From contig WHUX01000441.1 in assembly GCA_015179025.1 (NCBI GenBank), positions 1 to 26,778 on the forward strand: a stretch of DNA of 26,778 bases. Reading direction: 5' to 3'. Within the stretch, counting starts at the first letter, position 1; the number at the start of each line of letters is the position of its first letter. Origin of the DNA: Terfezia claveryi (Eukaryota; Ascomycota; Pezizomycetes; Pezizales; Pezizaceae). The translations under genes and the position numbers were made by a program. The notes beneath the pieces were generated by a model, which was given only the letters and a program-made list of their open reading frames with translations, ran no database searches and was not told the DNA's origin. Below are positions 19,961-26,778 of the stretch, one piece after another.

Positions 19961-20790
19961 AACAAATTTAGTTTGCCTTTCGTGTCTTAGATACCATAGG
20001 TGCCCAATAGGCAAACTAACAATTTGGTAGCCTACCTTCGTGACCTCTATTCTCCTGATGCCGTACTTCCTAAGTCCTTTTATCCTGATACCTACTCTAC
20101 ACTGGATGCCAGATATTCTGCTTCCCTGCCTTAGGATGCCAAGTGTCTAATATCTGCCTGTCTGGATGTCTGGTGTCTGCCACCCTTCTCTCTAGACACC
20201 ATGTATCTAATCTACCCTTCCTAGGTATTTTATGTCCACCCTCTCTATCCGCAGTTACAGGACTTTCATTTTCCCTCCACTGGATGCCAAGTATCTACCT
20301 TCTCTGCCCCAAGGCCTAAGGTATTCGGATGTCCCTCTATTGCCCTCCGGCGGTCCCTCCTTTCTTCTACTCTTATTTCTGCCTTGCATTCAACCCTCGT
20401 GTACTGCACCTTTTTATGTCCCATATCGCACTCACTTTGTAATCTATATTCAGTTCCCCATTTCTGAAAAGAATATATCCATTTCTGTACCTCCATAATC
20501 CACCATAAACCTCATGCTGCCCTATATATAAATTATACTATTCTAATATATAATGCTCAAAGAACATACACCCTGAAAAAAATAAATCCTACCCTGTCTT
20601 GAAAAATTCCTTCTGAAACCACTCCACTGACAAATATTCCTACCCCTACAGTCCCTTATAATCCCTATATAACCCTTCCCAAGCCAACAACAAAACAGCA
20701 AAATAAAATAAATGTCTATAATCCTGTTTCCTGTCCTACTCATCCCTCTATTACTTGCTGTCACCCACTACTATATATACATTCACCCCT
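19961..20790. repeat. Pyrimidine-rich region with a degenerate minisatellite
   Basis: The plus strand is C/T-rich. From about 20090 to 20310 variants of GGATGCCAAGTRTCTA and GTGTCTGCC recur every ~35-45 bp. A 9-bp inverted pair, TAGTTTGCC and GGCAAACTA, lies at 19969-20018. From 20310 to 20790 I see no repeat or supported gene, although the minus strand stays purine-rich and may be the decayed 3' flank of the next remnant. Confidence 0.45.
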
Positions 20791-20794
20791 AATC

Positions 20795-21525
20795 CTCTTC
20801 TTTGCAGGCCTGTATTGCTCCTGTACCCCTATATTCCTTCTGCCTATTTGGTATACCTTCCCCTTCCTCCGCATCCTCTGCATCCTCCTCCTCCTCTACT
20901 CTGTGATCATTCCTGGCATTATTATTCCCTTCAACACTGTTTTCCTCTTCCTCCCTAATATGTGTTAGGTTGTTGCCCTCCCAAATGTCCTCCTCGGTCG
21001 TACTTCCAGTGTCATCCTCTTTTCTTCCTCTCTAGAACAAGTAAATACTTACCTTCTTCAGATTTACTATGAGTTTTCTTGAGAACTGTACAATCTCCTC
21101 TGTGTCTACCTCATATAGCTTATCTTGCTGCTACATCACCTTCTTCCCACTGTGTACTCCCTTCCTCACTATCTCAGACTGTATAACCTTCATAATCATG
21201 TCTTGCATGTTTGTCAGGTATAGCTGCCATTAATCAAGTAGCCTCTTATAGACATCTGCCACTCATTAGCAATCTCGATCAGTTTAATATCCACTATACT
21301 ATCACATACTACTGCAATTGAGATAGCTAAACTCAGCTATGAGTTGACACTCCCCACTCTCCCAGCCACTGAGCGCATGGTACAAGGCAGTGAAGATAAA
21401 GCAGATGAAAGGACCACTAATGTATTTAATGAATGTTGAGTCGATATTGCTGATTTTCTTTTTTCTATTGAAATACTGAAGATAGATTAGGTCAACCACT
21501 TCCTAGACGCGAAACTGATACCTAC
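20795..21525 (-). pseudogene. Decayed unidentified gene with acidic C-terminus
   Basis: One minus-strand frame runs from the edge of LTR D to about 20795, with stops clustered near 21280-21310 and single stops elsewhere. It opens with RYQFRV, stop, EVVDLIYLQYFNRKKK and ISGPFICFIFTALYHALS (near 21360-21420), then VADVYKRLLD and MIMKVIQSEIVRKGVHSGKK, and ends in a Glu/Asp-rich tail (about 20800-21030). A GTAAGT after the codons for LKK (near 21053) could be a 5' splice site. The same frame being kept over 700 bp argues for former coding. The GPFICFIFTALYHAL block faintly recalls the end of the fungal DUF6532 family, but I am not sure. Element D sits directly at its upstream edge. Confidence 0.4.
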
Positions 21526-22101
21526 TGTAACAACCGTGTGTTCAGTTGTTGTCACCTACGATCGCAGGTGACGGGTCATTGCCATTGTTGTCTTTGTCTT
21601 TGTCATTACCTGCGATTGCAGGTGATGGGTTATCGTTATTGTTACCTTTTCCTTGGCTTCCGAGATAGGGAAGCTTATTTCCCCTATTGCCCTGACCAAG
21701 TTATATATATATAGAGCCTGTCCCTCATACTGTCATTGGATCCCCATCCAACGTCTTTTATATCCAATACAGGGCCTTATTTCTTTCCATGTTGGTGCAT
21801 CTCCCTTGTGCACCTCCTTGTCTCGCCTTAACTCTGTAGCCCTGCTGCCCACCCTACGAACCTCCTGTCCTTGCCTTACCTTGCCTTGTCTTTTCAGCCC
21901 AGCTGCCTCACTTGACATATATGGCAACTGCTTCCGTGTGTCTCGTGTCTCTTGCCCTCTGCCCCTCTTGCCTCTTACCCTTGCCTCCCGTCTCAGCCTC
22001 CCCCTGGTCACATACATAGCGTTCCTAGGTGTGTGTTATCCTAGCCTTGCCCGTGCCCCGGCGTACCCCTTGGTCGCCTTGCCCCCAGAGCTGTTGTTAC
22101 A
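21526..22101 (+). repeat. 5' LTR of element D (576 bp)
   Basis: The LTR is bounded by inverted ends TGTAACAAC and GTTGTTACA. A TATATATATATAGAG box lies at 21702-21714. Two copies of a near-palindrome (GTCACCTACGATCGCAGGTG at 21551, and a diverged copy at about 21604) lie in the U3. The R/U5 part is rich in CCTTGCC-type words. The leader and gag of D follow. The 3' LTR is outside the window. Confidence 0.8.
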
Positions 22102-22136
22102 CTACGTTGGATCACTCTGATCAACCGGTATGCTCA

Positions 22137-22946
22137 ATGTCTATCCAAGACACCACTCCCGCGCTTGCAGTCAGATTTCGGGCCTGGCAAGCCCTGCCCA
22201 TCCCTATGAACTAGGCCGACTTCAGCAGCTATTGCCAGACCATTATCGATATCTATCTTGCCACAGATACATTAGGTCAACGGCTGGAATCCACCATACA
22301 TGAAGGACAACAAAAACAGACCAGGGCCAATAACGAAGTCACAATACTTACCGAAGACCTCCTCTCATGCCAGGCTGACCTCGCCTCCTGCCAAAACAAC
22401 CTCGCGACTGCCTAGAATAACTTAGTCAATGAAAGAAGAACCATTCTGACCCTGAATAGGGCCCTGGACACGATTGGATTCCAAACAGCCCCAGCACCCC
22501 AAGCATCCCAGACACCCAAAACCCAAGATCTCCCCACCCCACCAAAGTTTAATGGCGACAGGACTCGCCTGAAAGCCTGGAAAAATTCCATCAAGATCAA
22601 ACTGAATGGGGATGCTGCAAAATTCCCTACCGTTCAGTACCGATTAGCCTATGTATATGGCCTACTGGAGGGCATAGCTTCGGACCAGGTCCAACCCTAT
22701 ATGCTCGATGACCGCTTCAACCTCCCTGACATTGCTGCTTTATTCACAATCCTCGACCGCGCTTTTGGAGACCCGGATCCCGTAGGTACAGCCACTCGTG
22801 CTCTCCAAGAATTAAATCAGAAAGGTCATGACCTCTCAGCATATGTGGCCGAATTCTCAAGGTTGGCAGCAGAGGTAGAGTGGGACGATTGGGTGAAGTG
22901 GGAACAATTCGAGGAGGGCCTCAATATTGAGCTCAAAAGGGCCCTC
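22137..22946 (+). pseudogene. Element D gag, truncated by insertion
   Basis: The frame starts at ATG 22137 (MSIQDTTPALAVRF) and is open to the insertion except for TAG at 22212-22214 (Trp or Gln expected) and TAG at 22413-22415 (Gln likely). A helical, Gln/Asn/Leu-rich stretch (LLSCQADLASCQNNL) precedes a Pro-rich hinge and the capsid core, which opens PPKFNGDRTRLKAWKNSIK and contains YGLLEGIASDQVQPYM and LNQKGHDLSAYVAEFSRLA. This is the layout of Ty3/gypsy gag. Its natural reading ends at RAL at 22946; the following codons to a TAG at 22962 come from LTR E. No nucleocapsid knuckle remains on this side. Confidence 0.8.
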
Positions 22947-23622
22947 TGTAATGAATGGTACTAGACAGTATTCATTCGGTACCGTTTATACAATCTATAT
23001 CCATAGGCACGGACGTTTGTGTATTTCGGTTCTGCTGAGGTAAGACCTCAGAAGGGTAGGGAGATTACTATGTGGACGTTCCCAAAGGGAACAGTAATTA
23101 ACTGGTGTAATCGATCTTATATGATTTGTGCTATCTAAGCTATATGATCTTGATCTGATCGGAATATAGGCTTGCTTGCTCTGAAGGCTTGCTTGGTTGC
23201 TTCTTGTCTTTCTGTGGATTCCAGAGGGAATCCAGCGGCCTATTTATACTCCTCTGAGATCTGATGACTAAGGAAATAAATACAATAAAGGGTGGCACAC
23301 CAGAAGGTGGTGCGCTGTACAAAAGGGGTCATGTGGCCATAGTAATGAGTCACACGCCTTAAACGATGGTCATGTGGCCATAGTAATGAGTCACACGCCT
23401 TAAACAGAGGTCACGCGGCCATAATGAGGGTGTCTCATATGCAAGTGCCATGGAACTTCCCATGGCAAATTCCGCGTGCTATGGACGCTTATAAAGCAAT
23501 AGGAGGTGGTATAAGGCTAGTCCTTCAACCGAGATGCTTAGTTACATAACATAGTAGTAATATAGGAAATACAAAAGTATATAATCAATTATATAAGCAA
23601 TGAAATAACGTTCTCCATTACA
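22947..23622 (-). repeat. 3' LTR of element E (676 bp)
   Basis: The ends are TGTAATG and CATTACA. On the minus strand a TATAAATA box lies at 23241-23248. The U3 holds a 41-bp tandem repeat (23327-23427). The LTR is preceded on that strand by the purine tract TGTGGGGAAG. It interrupts gag of D; CCCTC (22942-22946) is the candidate target-site duplication, whose partner should lie right of the window. Confidence 0.85.
23327..23427. repeat. 41-bp tandem repeat in LTR E
   Basis: Two nearly identical 41-bp units start at 23327 and 23368 (GGTCATGTGGCCATAGTAAT onward), and a partial, diverged third starts at 23409. Each holds TGGCCA and GAGTCAC words. Being in the U3 upstream of the TATA box, they may be enhancer units; that is inference. 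Confidence 0.85.
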
Positions 23623-23633
23623 CTTCCCCACAT
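23623..23633 (-). promoter_or_regulatory. Polypurine tract of element E
   Basis: TGTGGGGAAG lies on the minus strand directly before the 3' LTR start TGTAATGG, the usual site for plus-strand priming. Confidence 0.7.
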
Positions 23634-23639
23634 AGAAGG

Positions 23640-25189
23640 ATTTCCTATCCTTACTTCTTTCGCTCTGCCATATTGGTTTCCATACGTCCTAAGATTTGAT
23701 GCATTGTTAATACATTAGCATTAACATGAATATCCTTAGTGTTTCCTTGACTCATGATTCTATCTCGTTCTTGTTGGATGAGAGCTCGGGTCTCATCTCT
23801 GGTTCGTGGTCCTTGTTTTCCTTTAGTCTTCGACGTCTCTTGAATGTATCTTCCATACTTCCGGTCGTCCAGAAGTCTTGAAGAATTTCGGTGGTGATAT
23901 CCTTGGCGTTTACCCAGGAATCATGTTTAGGAGTGTATCCTAGCCATCTGACCTTATATTGTCTTTCTCCAGTTCGAGGAGCTGTTCTGAATTCTAATAC
24001 CTTTTCAACTTCATAACGATCTTCTTGAATTGGTCCTGGTTCCTGAGATTGTCTGTGAGGGAACTGGGTAGGATCGTTTTTATAGTAGGTTTAAGTTTGC
24101 TGATATGAAAAGTATTATATATGAGGTGGAGGTCAGGTTGACTGGATAGGTCTAGGCTATAGTTATTGCGTTTCCGATTACTAGAAATAATGGGAAATGG
24201 GCCTAGCCATTTTGGTTTGAGTTTGGTGAGACATTCGATAGGTTGATATTTTCTGAGGAAAGCATAACTTGTTGTCCGACTGAAAATTTGGCTGTATTGG
24301 GTAGTCGTTTGTTCGCTTGAGATGCTTGAGTCTTCTTGGCGTCATATAGGTTTTTAGACGTTACCTCATGACGTTCATTTGCGGTACATATGCATTAATG
24401 GGGTATGGAAGTATCGATACGCCAAGATGTGCATTAAATCCAAATAGTGTGGAAAAGGGACTATTCTGTCTAGCGGCATTATACCTAGAGTTAAGTTTCA
24501 ACTGTATCTCTGGTAGTTTCTGTAGCCAATCAAATCCTTCGATTTTACAGGCTCTTGCTACTTGTAGAATTTCTTTGTTCACAATTTCCGATTGTCCGTC
24601 TGCACGTGGATGATATGCGGTGGACGTTCCAACTTGATTCCTTTATTCCTAGCCCAATCTTGAAAGTGCGTTGACATAAAAAGAGTGTCGTGGTCAAAAA
24701 CAATACAGAAAGGGTATCCATAGTCGGGACTACATGAGTATCAAAGGTAGCAGTACATTGTTCTGCTGTGAAATTATCTGAGACAGGAATAAGAAACTTG
24801 AATCCTGATTGTCTATCGACAATCGTCCAAAGTCGTGAAATACAAACTACATGATCTTCTTCAACAGAATATTCGGGTACAAAATTGAACACTTAGTAAA
24901 ACAGGTGCTAACTTAAGAAAATCCATCGATATGTCAGTCCATGGCCTACTTGGTACATGTAATGGGGTTACGAGTCCAAGTGGCGCCTTGTTGGAATACT
25001 TTGTCCGTTGACAAGTATCACAACTTCTGATATAGTCCTTAGTTGGTTCTGCAAAGGACTGGCAATCATATCGGTCAGTAAGATATTTCATCGTTTTTTC
25101 AATGCCACCATGAGCGGTTGCTTCATGTGCATCTTTAATAACCAATTCGAGATAGTTCTTACCTTCGATGTTAAAGGTAGAGGGCAAGA
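23640..25189 (-). pseudogene. Element E integrase and chromodomain (frameshifted)
   Basis: The integrase zinc domain is nearly intact: DAHEATAHGG (His pair region) and CDTCQRTK (about 25010-25130). The core opens with WTDISMDFLK (first Asp, near 24930), then frameshifts near 24890 and again near 24700. The second Asp lies in VFDHDTLFMS, and the Glu in AYHPRADGQSE (near 24600). A GFDWLQKLPEIQLKLNSRYN block follows (about 24480-24550). The chromodomain near 23880-24040 reads VEKVLEFRTAP, then YKVRWLGYTPKHDSWV, and a basic KRRRRLKENK tail follows. At least three frameshifts and several stops make it inactive. Confidence 0.8.
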
Positions 25190-26480
25190 CTAGTCTCCAT
25201 TGTCCTTGTCGTTCTTGACATACAAAAATCCGTCTTTTCTTCTATGATCCTTACGGTTCACAAAGGTATCATAGTAGTTCTTCCAGATAGGACATACTCT
25301 CATGCATGATTGATATGCGGCTTTCATACCTGTTCCTTGGTCAAGCCAGTGTGTGATGAAGTAGTCCTTGTCATCTTCCCATCCGTCGCTGATGTGTTTC
25401 TCTTCAATGAGCTTGTTGAGGGTCGGTTCGATCCTTGTGTTGAAGTCATTGATAGTGGGTTTCTTCTCCTTGCATGTAGAAGCATTATGTCCTGAGAACT
25501 TACAGAAATCACAACGCTGTCTGGAGGTCTTAGTGTCTTGAATGAAGAGGGTAATCTTCGTCAATGGCTACTCGCTTTTTAGAATAGTAGTGACGGCGGT
25601 GTTGATTGGAATCGCATTACTACTGCTAGCGGTTGCAGCTGGTTGTTGAGGTGCATTCCATGGTTGTTGTGGGGCAACAGGAGTATCTATGATCTCCTGT
25701 TCCATTTGTCGGTTGGTCATCTGTTCGGTAGGGTTACTGAACTGTATGCTGGATTGGAGAGTGGGTTGTATCGGCTTGTTGGCAATCCATCTTTTTACCC
25801 ATTCTCCGATTTCCTGGATAGCTTCTTCTCGGCTGAGAGCTGGTGGAGGTGGATAAGCTAGCATTTGTTGTACTGGTGCTAGTTCCTTTTGAGGCTCATT
25901 TGCGGATAAGATATGCGCAATACGAGTCGTAAGGAATTCCTTCTCCTTCTTAAGAACTGAGACTGTCAGGTTACAGTTCAAACTGCCATGTCCGTGGTGG
26001 TTGCAGATTGCACATGTTTCGACGGTGAACATGCGGTTGTTCATGGCGTGGGAGCTGCCATGAACTGGACAGTAAAAATCACGGCAAAAGGACAGTGCAT
26101 CCTTTTGTGTTGTTACCAATTGCTATGAGCCAGGTCGATAGCAATTTCTTTCGCTTCTTCAGAAGCGAGGGTATTTTGTTGTGCGTTTTCAGAAGATGGA
26201 GGCCTATATCTTAGTCCAAGAACTGTTAAGGGTTTGTTCTTGTTTATATTGGGTACATGATCATACCCCGCTGAAAACTTCTTCTGGTATAGTAGATAGA
26301 GTCTCGTCGTCTGAGGACTCTTCTTCCTTCATCATGTCATATTCACTTTCTTCATCCTGGATGCCTTCGAAGTATGGACAGAAGATATGGTGTCCAAGTT
26401 CTTCGGCTCTTCCACGACATTTGTTGAAGTCGCAGTCGACATGCTTGAAATTGATAGCTCCGCGAGAAACCATATTGTTC
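25190..26480 (-). pseudogene. Element E RNase H-integrase linker with three Cys/His clusters
   Basis: This segment of ~430 residues separates RNase H and integrase. It holds CDFNKCRGRAEELGHHIFC (about 26380-26440), then a Cys/His-rich block with CRDFYCPVHG and CAICNHHGHGSLNC (about 25975-26090), then CDFCKFSGHNASTC (about 25470-25512), a C-x2-C-x4-H-x4-C knuckle. Between the last two is a Pro/Gln-rich stretch (near 25620-25700). Frames 26119-25568 and 25564-25190 are the same frame, interrupted by a single TAG at 25568-25570. A short part near 26120-26257 needs a frame change. It reads as part of pol rather than a separate gene, but an inserted gag-like module cannot be excluded. Confidence 0.65.
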
Positions 26481-26778
26481 TGAGTAGAGGTTTCTGGTGA
26501 GTGGAAAGTTCTTAAAGCGTTGGTAGAGATGTTGCGGTTGTAGGTATGGTTAGGAGGATCGATGCTGTTGGAAATATAATCGTCCTCGGTGGTGGGAGTG
26601 TCCAAGTATTTATGCTTTCTTGATAGAGCGTCTGCTATCAAATTTTCCTTTCCTGCGGTATGCTGTATGTCTGTATCAAATTCCATTAGGTAATCTTGCC
26701 ATCGCCTCAATTTTTGACTTGCAGGCGTTTGAGTATGGAAGGTTACTAATGGTTTTGTCGTAAGGATAGTGAACTTGA
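26481..26778 (-). pseudogene. Element E RNase H C-terminus, cut by the window edge
   Basis: The frame shows LVTFHTQTPAS, RRWQDYLMEFDTDIQHTAG and KENLIADALSRKHKY, the standard end of Ty3/gypsy RNase H, which degrades the RNA strand of the RNA-DNA hybrid. The frame is open to the edge. RT should lie further right. Confidence 0.8.

Larger units (their letters stand above)
21526..22946 (+). mobile_element. Ty3/gypsy-like element D, 5' part only
   Basis: The element consists of a 576-bp LTR, a 35-bp leader and a gag frame cut at 22946 by insertion of element E on the opposite strand. Its remaining gag-pol, if present, should resume beyond E outside the window. CCTAC at 21521-21525 is the candidate left target-site duplication. 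Confidence 0.75.
22947..26778 (-). mobile_element. Ty3/gypsy chromodomain retrotransposon, element E (3' part)
   Basis: On the minus strand, coming in from the right edge, the order is end of RNase H, a long zinc-finger-rich linker, integrase, chromodomain, purine tract and 3' LTR. The 5' half (LTR, gag, protease, RT) lies outside the window. It has fewer lesions per kb than A and B and sits inside D, so it is younger than D. Confidence 0.85.

Noticed and set aside
20232..20958. Plus-strand Pro/Leu-rich open frames in the pyrimidine-rich region
   Set aside because: They follow from the C/T bias; the opposite strand gives the more protein-like frame further right.
21033..21053. A 21-bp intron (GTAAGT...TTCTAG) in the decayed gene
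   Set aside because: It keeps frame, but 21 bp is shorter than known fungal introns; the GTAAGT may belong to a longer intron or be chance.
22102..22125. Primer-binding site of element D matched to a named tRNA
   Set aside because: A TTGGATCACTCTG stretch follows the LTR at the right place, but I cannot assign the tRNA without a comparison.

Overview
The window looks like a repeat-rich, gene-poor stretch of a filamentous fungal genome, probably an ascomycete. The evidence is: several Ty3/gypsy LTR retrotransposons with C-terminal chromodomains; coding remnants full of stop codons that sit where CGA, CAA/CAG or TGG codons would be expected (C-to-T or G-to-A transitions, as left by repeat-induced point mutation or methyl-cytosine decay); a KRBA2/Ginger-like integrase with a Cys-rich tail; and one intact gene of the fungal OTT_1508-like deaminase family. 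A truffle-like Pezizomycete is a guess. I saw no tRNA, rRNA or CRISPR array.

Left part (1-11.8 kb). Two copies of one Ty3/gypsy family stand head to head: element A on the minus strand (about 535-5924) and element B on the plus strand (6520-10219). Their LTRs are each 372 bp. About 600 bp of A+T-rich DNA with a ~19.5-bp satellite separates them. A keeps gag, protease, RT, RNase H, integrase and chromodomain, all decayed. B has lost leader, gag and protease, so its LTR joins straight to RT. B's 3' LTR is followed by the family leader, as if shared with a third copy (C). A 1,180-bp foldback element with ~405-bp inverted arms sits at a TA next to the LTR end. The same satellite resumes after C.

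Middle part (11.8-16.2 kb). A highly decayed plus-strand element encodes a KRBA2/SCAND3/Ginger-like integrase, a linker built on a 21-bp minisatellite (7-residue acidic repeats), and an SH3-like plus CXC-type Cys-rich C-terminus. A second, larger foldback element (about 1.83 kb, ~600-650-bp arms) has split the minisatellite. A perfect 23-bp GC-rich hairpin marks the right edge.

The one intact gene lies at 16499-18685 (minus), a 728-residue single-exon reading frame with the HAE and CPVC zinc/catalytic signatures of a nucleotide/nucleic-acid deaminase. It has no stops and a more balanced base composition than its surroundings.

Right part (18.7-26.8 kb). An A+T-rich spacer with small tandem repeats is followed by a C/T-rich stretch, which on the minus strand holds a decayed unidentified gene. 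Then comes a nested pair of LTR elements: D (plus; 576-bp LTR and 5' gag) is interrupted inside gag by E (minus; 676-bp LTR, chromodomain, integrase, a long zinc-finger-rich linker and the end of RNase H), which runs off the right edge. E is less decayed than A and B and is therefore probably younger.
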